From Caballeronia choica (GTDB lineage: Bacteria > Pseudomonadota > Gammaproteobacteria > Burkholderiales > Burkholderiaceae): 49,879 nucleotides of DNA. The notes below the pieces were generated by a model. It saw only the letters and a program-made list of their open reading frames with translations, was not told the origin of the DNA and did no database searches. The DNA lies in the NCBI RefSeq assembly GCF_001544535.1, contig NZ_FCON02000054.1:1-49879 (forward strand), in the 5' to 3' direction. Below are positions 7,398-16,639 of this stretch, one piece after another (within the stretch, counting starts at the first letter, position 1; each line of letters starts with the position of its first letter). The translations under genes were made by a program, and so were the position numbers.

Positions 7398-9134
7398 GTG
7401 CTTTCATTCCTGCTCAAACTGCGCACGCGCGCGCAAACGCTCTTTCGCCTCTCCGATGACCACACGATGCTCGTGTGGGCCGTGATCGTGGGCATCGCCG
7501 GCGCCTTCGCGACCGCCGCGTTCCGGGAAGGCATCGATGAGTTGCAGCGAATGTTCGGCGTTGAGGCCGGCAACTTCGTGCAGATGGCGAAGCACTTGCC
7601 CTGGCCGGTGCGCGTCGTCGTACCGGCGGCGGGCGGACTGATCGCGGGCGTGTGTCTCTTGATCGCACGGCGCCGCGCATCGAAGCAGGCTCACGCCGAC
7701 TACATGGAAGCCGTCACCATCGGCGACGGCGTCGTGCCCGTCTGGCAGAGCCTCTGGCGCAGCCTTTCGTCGCTCTTCACGATCGCGAGCGGCGGCTCGA
7801 TCGGGCGCGAAGGCTCGATGGTGCAGCTTGCGGCGCTCTCGGCATCGCTGATCGGGCGCTTCGTCCACTTCGATCCGCCGCGCCTGCGCCTGCTCGTCGC
7901 ATGCGGGGCGGCGGCCGGGATCACGTCGGCCTACAACGCGCCGATCGCCGGCGCGTTCTTCGTCACCGAGATCGTGCTCGGCTCGATCGCGATGGAAAGC
8001 TTCGGGCCGATCGTCGTGTCGTCGGTGGTCGCGAACATTACGATGCGCGAGTTCGCCGGCTACCGGCCGCCGTACGAGATGCCGGTGTTCCCGACCATCA
8101 CCGGCGTCGAAGTGCTGCTGTTCGTGGTGCTCGGACTCCTGTGCGGCGCGCTCGCCCCGCATTTCCTGCGGCTGCTTGCGGCATCGAAAAAGCGCTTCGC
8201 GCTGCTGCCGCTGCCCTTGCCGGTGCGGCTCGCGCTCGGCGGACTGATCGTCGGCGTGATCTCGATCTGGTGGCCCGAAGTCTGGGGCAATGGCTACGAA
8301 GTCGTGAACTCGCTGCTGCACGAACCGTGGACGTGGACCGCGCTTCTCACCGTGCTCGTCTTCAAGATCATCGCCACCGCCGCGACGGCGGGCTCCGGCG
8401 CAGTCGGCGGGATCTTCACGCCGACGCTCTTCGTCGGCGCGGTGCTCGGGTGCCTGTTCGGCATCGCAGTGCACACGATCTGGCCGCATTCGACCTCGGC
8501 GCCGTTCGCCTACGCGATGGTCGGCATGGGCGCGTTCCTCGCCGCCGCCACGCACGCACCGCTGATGGCGATCCTGATGATCTTCGAGATGACGTTGTCG
8601 TATCAGGTCGTGCTGCCGTTGATGCTCTCGTGCGTGGTCGCGTATTTCATCGCGCGCACGTCGGAGCAGACCTCGATGTATGAAGTGACGCTGCGCCGCA
8701 CGCGCGAGGAAAAGGAGCGCACGCGGCTTGCCGCCACGCAGATGCGCGAGCTGGTCAAGCCCGCCGACACCGTGGTGCCGCTCACGGCGAACGTGAAGGA
8801 GATGACGCGCGTGTTCCTCGAATATCCTGTGAAGTATCTGTATGTCGTCGACGACGGCGAGCACTTCCAGGGCGTGGTCGCGCTAAAGGACATCACGTCC
8901 GACCTGCTGGACGAGCGCGACACCGAGACCAAGACCGCCGCCGATTATCTTCAGCCGCACTTCGACGTGCTCACGCCCGACATGTCGCTTGGCGAGGCGC
9001 TGCAGCACTTCCTCGCGTTCCAGGGCGAGCGCCTGCCGGTGATCGAGCGCCGGGCGCAGCCGCTCCTGCTCGGCGTCGTGTACAAGACGTCACTACTGGA
9101 CGCATACTTCCGTTTGAACCCGACGACGCGCTGA
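7398..9134 (+). CDS. ClC-family chloride channel/antiporter with CBS domains
   Basis: A 578-residue membrane protein of the voltage-gated chloride channel family. Selectivity-filter segments are visible: GSIGREGSM around residue 133 (the glutamate is the gating residue; the usual GREGP proline is serine, as in ClcB-like members), and GSGAVGGIFTPTL near residue 333, with SAYNAPIAGAFFVTEI between. The C-terminal 120 residues form two CBS-like repeats (MRELVKPADTVVPL and ADYLQPHFDVLTPDMSL), which in this family bind nucleotides and tune activity. The start is a GTG. It stands alone between a terminator and the small genes downstream. Role: chloride or proton/chloride exchange, for example in acid stress. 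Confidence 0.88.
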   Translation: MLSFLLKLRTRAQTLFRLSDDHTMLVWAVIVGIAGAFATAAFREGIDELQRMFGVEAGNFVQMAKHLPWPVRVVVPAAGGLIAGVCLLIARRRASKQAHADYMEAVTIGDGVVPVWQSLWRSLSSLFTIASGGSIGREGSMVQLAALSASLIGRFVHFDPPRLRLLVACGAAAGITSAYNAPIAGAFFVTEIVLGSIAMESFGPIVVSSVVANITMREFAGYRPPYEMPVFPTITGVEVLLFVVLGLLCGALAPHFLRLLAASKKRFALLPLPLPVRLALGGLIVGVISIWWPEVWGNGYEVVNSLLHEPWTWTALLTVLVFKIIATAATAGSGAVGGIFTPTLFVGAVLGCLFGIAVHTIWPHSTSAPFAYAMVGMGAFLAAATHAPLMAILMIFEMTLSYQVVLPLMLSCVVAYFIARTSEQTSMYEVTLRRTREEKERTRLAATQMRELVKPADTVVPLTANVKEMTRVFLEYPVKYLYVVDDGEHFQGVVALKDITSDLLDERDTETKTAADYLQPHFDVLTPDMSLGEALQHFLAFQGERLPVIERRAQPLLLGVVYKTSLLDAYFRLNPTTR

Positions 9135-9166
9135 ACTTGCGCTACTGTGCAATTTTGCAGCGCGTG

Positions 9167-9192
9167 GATGCCTGGCGGCGAAGCCGGGCATC
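9167..9192 (+). other. Hairpin downstream of the ClC gene
   Basis: A 10-bp stem with one G-U pair (GATGCCTGGC / GCCGGGCATC) and a 6-nt loop lies 32 nt after the ClC stop. No T-run follows, so it is either a weak terminator or a stabilising 3' structure. The rest of 9135-9365 shows nothing else. Confidence 0.35.
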
Positions 9193-9365
9193 GGTATGGG
9201 CGCACTTCAGAAGTCACTCGAAGTGTGTTCACGGCGCTCCCGTTGCGGGGCGCTCGCGCGTTGTGGGCAGTCAGGTCTGCTGGCATTTTCAGAGGCACGC
9301 GAGACGCAATTGGCATGGCCTTTGCTCGTTGCTTTTCCGTGGCTTACGTCAGGAGGGGTTGAGCG

Positions 9366-9632
9366 ATGAAGACCTCAACGATATTGTCGATGGCTCTGGT
9401 TTCCGTGTCGTGCTATGCGGCGCCGCTGCACACGAGCGACACCGACGGCTCGACGGTCGGCGCGAGCGCGATGCGTGCCGCGCTGCGGGCAAACGCCGCG
9501 CCGGTGTCGCCGCCGGCGCCGGACATAATCGCTCAGGACCTCGACCATGCGCGCTGGCGACACGTGAAATTGCCGAAGTCGCGGGCGCCGAGCCATGGCA
9601 TGGCGAGCCAGCCTACGCAGGTGCAGACGTGA
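9366..9632 (+). CDS. Small exported protein of unknown function
   Basis: An 88-residue reading frame with a strong AGGAGG site 10 nt before the ATG. The first 19 residues (MKTSTILSMALVSVSCYA) have the charged start, hydrophobic core and small-residue end of a Sec signal peptide, predicting a mature peptide of about 70 residues in the periplasm or outside. The mature part is Ala/Ser/Pro-rich with a basic tail and no recognised domain. Such short exported proteins are frequent in Burkholderiaceae. It could be co-transcribed with the DUF2795-like gene starting 40 nt downstream. Confidence 0.6.
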   Translation: MKTSTILSMALVSVSCYAAPLHTSDTDGSTVGASAMRAALRANAAPVSPPAPDIIAQDLDHARWRHVKLPKSRAPSHGMASQPTQVQT

Positions 9633-9672
9633 CGCGTTTTGCTTAGCTTCGTTATCTACCCGGACCATTCGA

Positions 9673-9909
9673 ATGACCGACACGCACGCCAGCCACTCTT
9701 TGAACGACGAGCCGATCGACGATGAAATCGCACAGGTGCTGCGTGCGATCAAGTATCCGGCGAACAAGGATGCGATCGTCGATGCCGCGCGAGACGCCGG
9801 TGTGAGCAACGACGTCATTACCGTGTTCGATGCGTTGCCGGAGCAGGATTACGCCGATGCGGATTCCGTTGAGCAATTGCTCGGGGCGAACGGCGGGCCA
9901 GGGGTTTGA
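9673..9909 (+). CDS. DUF2795-like small protein
   Basis: A 78-residue acidic protein. The segment EIAQVLRAIKYPANKDAIVDAARDAGV followed by VFDALPEQDYADADSVEQLL matches the layout of DUF2795 proteins, a short helical domain often described as KYPANK/YPASK-like, whose function is not established. The ATG at 9673 gives the usual length; a longer upstream frame overlaps the preceding gene. Downstream, 9910-9968, holds no feature before the convergent TetR gene. Confidence 0.65.
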   Translation: MTDTHASHSLNDEPIDDEIAQVLRAIKYPANKDAIVDAARDAGVSNDVITVFDALPEQDYADADSVEQLLGANGGPGV

Positions 9910-9968
9910 TTTCGCTGCCGCTCGCGGTGAGGTATTCAGCCGTTTGATGTGTTTGTGCCGCTAACGGT

Positions 9969-10595
9969 TTAATCTCCTCGCGCAGCCCCAAACACCACGC
10001 GCGCAAAAAAACCCGCCAGCACCGCCTCGGCGAACTCCCCCGGCACTGACTGCGGATCCGACGAATAAAAGAACTGCACTCCGTCGCACAGCGCAATCAA
10101 CCCGAGCGCCAACTGCTCCGCCGGCATCGGCAACGGTGTCCCGACCCGTTCTGAAAACGCGCGGATGTAATCGGTCGTCGTCTGCCGCAACTCCCTCATC
10201 AACGCATTGAAGCGCACGCGGAATTTCGCATCGCGGCTCGCGTGCAGCTTCGCCTCGACCCACAGCAAGAAGCACTTGTTCTCAAAATGCACCTGGCTGT
10301 AGTACTCCAGCACCCGCGCCTCCATGTCGGCACGCGAGGCTTCGCCATCCTCGAAAATCGAACGCATCCGGCCCATCGTGGTCTCGTGATCGCGCTTGAG
10401 CAGTTGTAGCAACAACTCCGATTTACTTCCGAAATTCGAATAGAACGCGCCGCGCGTATAGCCCGCCGCAGCCGCAAGGTCCTCGACGCTCGCCGCGCCG
10501 AATCCCTTCTTCATGAAAATCGTCTGCGCGGCGTCGAGCAGACGCTGCCGCGTCTGGTCCCGGCTTTGTTCGCGAGTAAGGCGTGTGGGTTTCAT
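9969..10595 (-). CDS. TetR-family repressor of the RND efflux operon
   Basis: A 208-residue TetR-type regulator. Residues 10-58 make the HTH (RQRLLDAAQTIFMKKGFGAASVEDLA is the first half, then GYTRGAFYSNFGSKSELL), with the characteristic GAFYSNF recognition region. The C-terminal half is a ligand-binding helical domain resembling AcrR/TtgR-like members. It is divergent from a three-gene RND pump at 10840, and inverted repeats fall on the pump promoter, so it most likely represses the pump and is released by a pump substrate. Confidence 0.88.
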   Translation of the reverse strand: MKPTRLTREQSRDQTRQRLLDAAQTIFMKKGFGAASVEDLAAAAGYTRGAFYSNFGSKSELLLQLLKRDHETTMGRMRSIFEDGEASRADMEARVLEYYSQVHFENKCFLLWVEAKLHASRDAKFRVRFNALMRELRQTTTDYIRAFSERVGTPLPMPAEQLALGLIALCDGVQFFYSSDPQSVPGEFAEAVLAGFFARVVFGAARGD

Positions 10596-10636
10596 GCGCG
10601 GAGTTTAGCACCGAAGGCGCCCTCCGGATTCATCGA

Positions 10637-10652
10637 AATGCACCTTTGCATT
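10637..10652. promoter_or_regulatory. Inverted repeat upstream of the RND promoter
   Basis: AATGCA and TGCATT flank a 4-nt spacer, a perfect dyad. Its right arm overlaps the -35 hexamer of the pump promoter. Its centre lies 18 bp from that of the dyad at 10656-10669, so two TetR dimers could bind side by side. Confidence 0.5.
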
Positions 10653-10675
10653 CGGATACAAGTCTGTATTAGAAT
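10646..10675 (+). promoter_or_regulatory. Sigma-70 promoter of the RND efflux operon
   Basis: TTGCAT at 10646-10651 and TAGAAT at 10670-10675 are separated by 18 nt and read toward the adaptor gene at 10840. The spacer contains the dyad ATACA-4-TGTAT at 10656-10669, the classical position for a TetR-family operator. Confidence 0.6.
10656..10669. promoter_or_regulatory. Candidate TetR operator in the promoter spacer
   Basis: ATACA and TGTAT with the 4-nt spacer AGTC form a 14-bp dyad wholly inside the -35/-10 spacer of the pump promoter. Binding here would block RNA polymerase and could also affect the divergent TetR gene 60 bp away. Confidence 0.55.
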
Positions 10676-10839
10676 TCACCGTGTATCTGCTGGCGTGATC
10701 CTGGAAAGCTTGTCGCTATTGGTGTTCAGACTGCTCGCCCTCTTCCTTCCCGCGCCCCCTGTATCTTGAAATTGCGTCCGCGTGCATCTTCGGAACGTCG
10801 ATTCAAGCCGCTTTTCTCGTCCCGGTGTCGAGGTCTTCC

Positions 10840-11970
10840 GTGATCCGTTTCTCTTCCGGCGCGTCTGCGTCGATGTGCTTTCGCCTGGCTTTGAGCCTGC
10901 TCGTCGTGACGGCGCTCGCCGCCTGCGGCAAGAAGGAAGCGCCGCCGCCCGCGCTGCGCCCGGTCGTCGCCGTGGCAATCCAGTCCGACGGACAGCCGCC
11001 GCGCGCCACCCTGCCCGGCCAGATCGAGCCGCGTTATTCGACGCCGCTGTCGTTCCGGGTCGGCGGGAAGATCATCGAGCGGCGCGTGCGTCTGGGTGAC
11101 GCCGTGAAGGCCGGCCAGATCGTGGCGAGGCTCGATCCCGCCGATGCATCGAAGAACTCAGCAAGCGCCGCCGCGCAACTCGACGCGGCGCAGCATCAGC
11201 TCGACTACGCGAAGCAGCAGCTCGATCGCGACCGCGCGCAGGCGGCGGAGAACCTGATCGCGCCGGCGCAACTGGAGCAGACGCAGAACGCGTATGCGTC
11301 GGCGCTCGCGCAGCGCAATCAGGCGCAGCAGCAAGCCGCCCTTTCCGCCGATCAATTGAAGTACACCACGCTCGCCGCCGATCACGCGGGCGTCATCACC
11401 GCCGAGCAGGCCGACACCGGCCAGAACGTCACGGCAGGCCAGGCCGTCTACAACCTCGCGTGGAACGGCGACATCGACGTGGTCTGCGACGTGCCCGAAA
11501 GCGCGCTGGCGGCGCTCTCGGTCGGTGAGCGGGCCAACGTCACGCTCGCGGCGCTGCCGGGCAAAGCGTTCGCGGCGCGCGTGCGCGAACTGTCGCCGGC
11601 CGCCGACCCGCAGAGCCGCACGTATCGCGCGAAGCTGACCATCGAAGCGCCGACGCCTGACGTGCGCCTTGGGATGACCGCGGACGTCACGTTCGCGCAA
11701 GCGGCGCCGGTGCACAACGCCGCGTCGTTCACGCTGCCCGCCACCGCGCTATTCCACGACAACCAGCAGCCCGCCGTGTGGGTCGTGAAGTCCGACAACG
11801 CGCTGGAGTTGCGCCGCGTCGACGTAGCGCGTTATGGCGAGCGCACGGTGACCGTCACGCGCGGCCTGAACGCGGGCGAGCGCGTCGTGTGGCAAGGCGT
11901 GCATACGGTGTCGGCCGGGGAGAAAGTGCGCGTCGTGGCACCCTTGCATCCCGAGGACTTCGCGTCATGA
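10840..11970 (+). CDS. RND efflux periplasmic adaptor lipoprotein
   Basis: A membrane-fusion (AcrA/MexE-like) subunit of 376 residues. The hydrophobic start ends in a lipobox (VTALAAC), predicting an inner-membrane-anchored lipoprotein. After it come a lipoyl half-motif (GGKIIERRVRLGDAVKAGQIVARLD), a long Ala/Gln coiled-coil hairpin at about residues 100-180, the second lipoyl half and a beta-barrel domain. A GTG at 10840 is chosen because GAGG lies 6 nt upstream; GTG at 10825 and ATG at 10873 are alternatives that keep the lipobox. Its stop overlaps the permease start (ATGA), showing translational coupling. Confidence 0.87.
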   Translation: MIRFSSGASASMCFRLALSLLVVTALAACGKKEAPPPALRPVVAVAIQSDGQPPRATLPGQIEPRYSTPLSFRVGGKIIERRVRLGDAVKAGQIVARLDPADASKNSASAAAQLDAAQHQLDYAKQQLDRDRAQAAENLIAPAQLEQTQNAYASALAQRNQAQQQAALSADQLKYTTLAADHAGVITAEQADTGQNVTAGQAVYNLAWNGDIDVVCDVPESALAALSVGERANVTLAALPGKAFAARVRELSPAADPQSRTYRAKLTIEAPTPDVRLGMTADVTFAQAAPVHNAASFTLPATALFHDNQQPAVWVVKSDNALELRRVDVARYGERTVTVTRGLNAGERVVWQGVHTVSAGEKVRVVAPLHPEDFAS

Positions 11971-14900
11971 GCGCGCCGGAACCCGGGCAAGACAACGACC
12001 ATCGCCACGAGGAAGGCCGCTTCAACCTGTCGGCGTGGGCGCTGCGGCATCGCGCGCTGGTGGTCTTCCTGATCGCGATGTCGACGATCTTCGGCATCAT
12101 TTCGTACACGCGGCTCGCGCAGTCGGAAGACCCGCCGTTCACGTTTCGCGTGATGGTCATCCGCACGTTCTGGCCGGGCGCCACCGCGCGGCAGGTGCAG
12201 GAACAGGTCACCGACCGCATCGCGCGGAAGCTCCAGGAAACGCCGTCGACCGATTTCCTGCGCAGCTATTCGCGCCCCGGCGAGTCGCTGCTCTTCTTCA
12301 CGATGAAGGACGGCGCGCCGCCGAAGGATGTGCCCGAGGAGTGGTACCAGGTGCGCAAGAAGGTCGGCGATATCGCGGCGACGCTGCCGCAAGGCGTGCA
12401 GGGTCCGTTCTTCAACGACGAGTTCGGCGACGTCTATACGAACATCTACACGCTCGAAGGCGACGGCTTTTCGCCGGTGCAACTGCACGACTACGCCGAT
12501 CAACTGCGCGCGGTGCTGCTGCGCGTGCCGGGCGTCGCGAAGGTCGATTATTTCGGCGACCAGGAGGAGCGCGTCTACATCGAGATCGCGAACACACAAC
12601 TCACGCGCCTGAACATCTCGCCGCAGCAGATCGCGCAGGCGGTCAACGGCCAGAACGCCGTCGCGCCCGCCGGCACGCTGAACACGCCCGACGACCGTGT
12701 GTTCGTGCGCCCGAGCGGCCAGTTCGCCGACATCGACGCGCTCGCCGACACGCTGATCCGCGTGAACGGCCGCTCGTTTCGCCTCGGCGACATCGCGACG
12801 ATCAAGCGCGGCTATGTCGATCCGCCTGAGACACAGATGCGCTCGGGCGGGCAGCCGGTGCTCGGCATCGGCATCACGATGCAGCCGGGACAGGACGTCG
12901 TCCGCCTCGGCAAAGCGCTCGACGCCAAGGCCGCCGACCTGCGCGCCCATCTTCCCGCAGGGCTCAAGCTCGCGGAAGTGTCGAGCATGCCGCACGCGGT
13001 ATCGAATTCCGTCGACGATTTCCTGGAAGCCGTCGCCGAAGCGGTCGTGATCGTGCTGGTCGTGAGCCTCGTGTCGCTCGGCGTGCGCACGGGGATGGTC
13101 GTCGTGATCTCGATTCCGGTCGTGCTCGCGGTCACCGCGTTCTTCATGTACTTCTTCGACATCGGCCTGCACAAGATCTCGCTCGGCACGCTGATCCTCG
13201 CGCTCGGGCTGCTGGTCGACGACGCGATCATCGCCGTCGAGATGATGGCCGTGAAACTCGAACAGGGCTGGAATCGCACGCGCGCCGCGGCCTACGCGTA
13301 CACGAGCACCGCGTTCCCGATGCTCACCGGCACGCTCGTGACGGTCGCCGGCTTCCTGCCGATCGCGCTCGCGAAGTCGAGCACCGGCGAGTACACGCGC
13401 TCGATCTTCGAAGTGTCGGCGATCGCGCTGATCGTGTCGTGGCTCGCGGCCGTCGTGCTGATCCCGCTCGTCGGCTACAAGCTGCTGCCGGAAAGAAAGC
13501 GCGAGGCGCACGAGGCGCATCTCCCCGACGACCATGAGCATGACATCTACGACACGAAATTCTATGGACGCCTGCGCGGCTGGGTGACGTGGTGCGTCGA
13601 GCGGCGTTTCGTCGTGCTCGGCGTGACGGTCGCGCTGTTCGTGATCGCCCTGGCGGGCTTCACGCTCGTGCCGCAGCAGTTCTTCCCGAGTTCGAACCGG
13701 CCGGAATTGCTCGTCGATCTGCGGCTGCAGGAAGGCGCCTCGTTCGATGCGACGTTGCGCGAAGCAAAACGCCTCGAAAAGACGCTGCAGGGGCGCCCGG
13801 AAATCGATCACGTGGTGAGCTTCGTCGGCACGGGCGCGCCGCGCTTTTATCTGCCGCTCGACCAGCAGCTACCGCAGCCGAACTTCGCGCAGTTCGTCAT
13901 CACGGCGAAGACGGTGAAAGATCGCGAGAAGCTGTCGCAGTGGCTCGAACCCACTTTGCGCGAAAAATTCCCCGCGATCCGCACCCGTCTGTCGCAACTG
14001 GAGAACGGGCCGCCGGTCGGTTATCCGGTGCAGTTGCGCGTCTCCGGCGACGACATCGCGACCGTGCGCAAGATCGCCGAGCAAGTGGCCGCCGACATGC
14101 GCGCCGACGGGCGCACGACCAACGTCCAGTTCGACTGGGACGAGCCGTCCGAGCGCTCGGTGCGCTTCGAAGTCGACCAGAAGAAGGCGCGTGAACTCGG
14201 CGTGAGTTCGCAGGACGTGTCGAGCTTTCTCGCGATGTCGCTGTCGGGCTACACCGTCACGCAGTATCGCGAGCACGACAAGCTGATCGGCGTCGATTTG
14301 CGCGCGCCGCTTGCGGAACGCGTCGATCCGTCGCGGCTCGCGACACTCGCTATGCCCACGCCCAATGGCCCGGTGCCGCTCGGCACGCTCGGGCGCGTCG
14401 TCAGCGATCTCGAATACGGCGTGATCTGGGAACGCGACCGGCAGCCGACCATCACCGTGCAGTCCGATGTGAAGGCGGGCACGCAGGGCATCGACGTGAC
14501 CAATGCGATCGACAGGAAGCTCGAATCGCTGCGTGCATCGCTGCCGGTGGGCTATCGGATCGAGGTCGGCGGGCCGGTCGAGGAAAACGCGAAAGGACAA
14601 ACCTCGATCAACGCGCAGATGCCGATCATGGTGATCGTCGTCCTGACGCTCCTGATGATCCAGTTGCAGAGCTTCGCACGGGTGATGATGGTCGTGCTCA
14701 CCGCGCCGCTCGGGCTGATCGGCGTGGTCGCGGCGCTGCTCGCGTTCGGCAAGCCGTTCGGCTTCGTCGCGATGCTCGGCGTGATCGCGATGTCCGGCAT
14801 CATCATGCGCAACTCGGTGATCCTCGTCGATCAGATCGAGCAGGACATCGCCGCCGGCCACAAGCGTTTCGACGCGATCGTCGGCGCCACGGTGCGGCGC

Positions 14901-15125
14901 TTCAGGCCGATCACGCTGACGGCGGCAGCCGCTGTGCTCGCGCTGATCCCGCTGTTGCGCAGCGACTTCTTCGGCCCGATGGCGACCGCGCTGATGGGCG
15001 GCATCACGAGCGCGACCGTGCTCACGCTGTTCTATCTGCCGGCGCTGTATGCGGCGTCGTTTCGCGTCAGGCACGACGAGCGCGCGGGTCGCGGCGAGGA
15101 TGCGCCGGAAGGAGTCGAACCATGA
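11967..15125 (+). CDS. RND efflux inner-membrane permease
   Basis: A 1052-residue resistance-nodulation-division transporter, normal length for the family. It has TM1 at about residues 27-45, a large periplasmic loop, the TM4 proton-relay pair D418-D419 in LVDDAIIAVE, a second periplasmic loop and the C-terminal RRFRPITLTA segment. The sequence resembles MexK/TriC-type pumps more than the AcrB group (inference). It pumps drugs or other amphipathic compounds from the periplasm or membrane using proton flow, together with the adaptor (overlap ATGA at 11967) and the outer-membrane factor (overlap ATGA at 15122). Control is probably by the divergent TetR protein. Confidence 0.92.
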   Translation: MSAPEPGQDNDHRHEEGRFNLSAWALRHRALVVFLIAMSTIFGIISYTRLAQSEDPPFTFRVMVIRTFWPGATARQVQEQVTDRIARKLQETPSTDFLRSYSRPGESLLFFTMKDGAPPKDVPEEWYQVRKKVGDIAATLPQGVQGPFFNDEFGDVYTNIYTLEGDGFSPVQLHDYADQLRAVLLRVPGVAKVDYFGDQEERVYIEIANTQLTRLNISPQQIAQAVNGQNAVAPAGTLNTPDDRVFVRPSGQFADIDALADTLIRVNGRSFRLGDIATIKRGYVDPPETQMRSGGQPVLGIGITMQPGQDVVRLGKALDAKAADLRAHLPAGLKLAEVSSMPHAVSNSVDDFLEAVAEAVVIVLVVSLVSLGVRTGMVVVISIPVVLAVTAFFMYFFDIGLHKISLGTLILALGLLVDDAIIAVEMMAVKLEQGWNRTRAAAYAYTSTAFPMLTGTLVTVAGFLPIALAKSSTGEYTRSIFEVSAIALIVSWLAAVVLIPLVGYKLLPERKREAHEAHLPDDHEHDIYDTKFYGRLRGWVTWCVERRFVVLGVTVALFVIALAGFTLVPQQFFPSSNRPELLVDLRLQEGASFDATLREAKRLEKTLQGRPEIDHVVSFVGTGAPRFYLPLDQQLPQPNFAQFVITAKTVKDREKLSQWLEPTLREKFPAIRTRLSQLENGPPVGYPVQLRVSGDDIATVRKIAEQVAADMRADGRTTNVQFDWDEPSERSVRFEVDQKKARELGVSSQDVSSFLAMSLSGYTVTQYREHDKLIGVDLRAPLAERVDPSRLATLAMPTPNGPVPLGTLGRVVSDLEYGVIWERDRQPTITVQSDVKAGTQGIDVTNAIDRKLESLRASLPVGYRIEVGGPVEENAKGQTSINAQMPIMVIVVLTLLMIQLQSFARVMMVVLTAPLGLIGVVAALLAFGKPFGFVAMLGVIAMSGIIMRNSVILVDQIEQDIAAGHKRFDAIVGATVRRFRPITLTAAAAVLALIPLLRSDFFGPMATALMGGITSATVLTLFYLPALYAASFRVRHDERAGRGEDAPEGVEP

Positions 15126-16639
15126 TGAATGACTGGAAAGTGGCGCGGTTGCGCAACCGTAACGGCACGGTTCTTCGGTGCGCGACGGCGGCTTCTCTCA
15201 CACTCATGCTCGCGCTCGCCGCCTGCTCGTTCGGCCCGAGCGGCACGCCGCCCGCGATGCCGCAACCCGAGCACTATGGCGCGCTCGCGCAGCCGGCGCA
15301 AACCGTCGCGGCCGAGGGCGTGTCGCAGCGTTTCGTCGCCGCTGCGAAACCGGTGCCCGAGTGGTGGAAGCTCTACCGGTCGGATGCGCTGAACGCGCTC
15401 GTCGACGAAGGCTTGCGCAACAGCCCGAACCTCGCCGCCGCCGACAAGAGTCTCGCGGCCGCACGCGAGCAGTTGAAGGCGCAAATCGGCTCGTCGCTCT
15501 TGCCGTCGATCGACGCGGGTGCGCAGGCCTCGCGCCAGCTCGGTCTCGGCATACCCGAATTCGGCCCGCCGACCGCGCTCTACAACCTGTTCGTCGGCCA
15601 GATCCAGGCGCAATACACGTTCGACCTGTTCGGCGCGGCGCGTTACGCGAATGCGTCACTGGCCGCGCAAGTCGATCAACAGGCCTTTCAGCTCGATGCC
15701 GCGCGCCGCGCGCTGGCGGCGAACATCGTGACCGGCGCGATCGGCGCGGCCGCGCTGCGCGCCGAGATCGATACGACCGAGCGCCTCGTGTCGCTCGCCA
15801 ACGACGATGCGCGCGACGCCCGCCGTCGCTATGAACTTGGCTCGGCGTCGCGCTCGGATGCGTTGAATGCGGAGCAGAGCGCGGCGTCGCTCGCGGCATC
15901 GTTACCGGGCTTGCGCGCGCAGTGGCTCGCGACGCGCCACGCACTCGCGGTGCTGCTCGGCCGCACGCCGGACCAGGCGCCCGAAGACATCGACCTCGCG
16001 AGCCTCGCCGTGCCGCAGGACGTGCCGGTGGTGGTGCCGTCGGCACTGCTCGCGACGCGCCCCGACATCCAGGCCGCCGACGCCGTCGTCAAGGCCGCCG
16101 CCGCGCAAGTCGGCGTGGCGACGGCGCAGTTGTTCCCGAGCCTGTCGCTGTCAGCGTCGATGGGCAAAGGCGGCTTCAGCTGGCCGACCGCGCTCTCGGG
16201 CGCGGGCGCTTTGTGGAGCATCGGCGCATCGCTCTCGCAGCCGATCTTTCATGGCGGCGCCCTGCTCGCCGAGCGGCGCGCGGCGCAGAAGACCTACGAC
16301 GCCGCCGTGCTCAGCTACAAGCAGACGGTGCTCGCGGCGTTCCAGAACGTCGCGAATACGCTGGCATCGCTGGAGCAGGACAGCCAGGCGCTCGCCTCGG
16401 CCGAGACCGCGAGCCGCGCGTCGCAAGGCGCATTCGACGATGCCACGGCACGCGTGCGGCTCGGCGCGATCCCGCCGCGCGCGGCTCGCGCGAGCGAGCA
16501 GCAGTACCGCAATGCGCAGTTGAGCGCGATTCGCTATTCGAGCGCGCGCCTCTCGGATACGGCGTCGCTGTTTCAGGCGATGGGCTCGCCCGCAGGCTTG
16601 ACGCAACAGGCGAACGCGGCCGGATCGAGACACGAATAG
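15122..16639 (+). CDS. RND outer-membrane factor (NodT/OprM-type lipoprotein)
   Basis: A 505-residue outer-membrane efflux protein. After a 34-residue signal it has a lipobox (LALAAC), then two repeated helical-hairpin domains, including the OprM-like text WWKLYRSDALNALVDEGLRNSPN and, in the second half, ATRPDIQAADAVVKAAAAQVGVATAQLFPSL split by beta-barrel strands. It forms the TolC-like exit duct for the pump. It starts inside the end of the permease gene (ATGA). The last gene of the operon; no T-rich terminator follows. Confidence 0.9.
   Translation: MMNDWKVARLRNRNGTVLRCATAASLTLMLALAACSFGPSGTPPAMPQPEHYGALAQPAQTVAAEGVSQRFVAAAKPVPEWWKLYRSDALNALVDEGLRNSPNLAAADKSLAAAREQLKAQIGSSLLPSIDAGAQASRQLGLGIPEFGPPTALYNLFVGQIQAQYTFDLFGAARYANASLAAQVDQQAFQLDAARRALAANIVTGAIGAAALRAEIDTTERLVSLANDDARDARRRYELGSASRSDALNAEQSAASLAASLPGLRAQWLATRHALAVLLGRTPDQAPEDIDLASLAVPQDVPVVVPSALLATRPDIQAADAVVKAAAAQVGVATAQLFPSLSLSASMGKGGFSWPTALSGAGALWSIGASLSQPIFHGGALLAERRAAQKTYDAAVLSYKQTVLAAFQNVANTLASLEQDSQALASAETASRASQGAFDDATARVRLGAIPPRAARASEQQYRNAQLSAIRYSSARLSDTASLFQAMGSPAGLTQQANAAGSRHE

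Noticed and set aside
11832-13811. Long minus-strand frame of 659 codons opposite the RND permease
   Set aside because: Composition is Arg/His/Asp-biased and follows the third-codon bias of the real gene; no domain.
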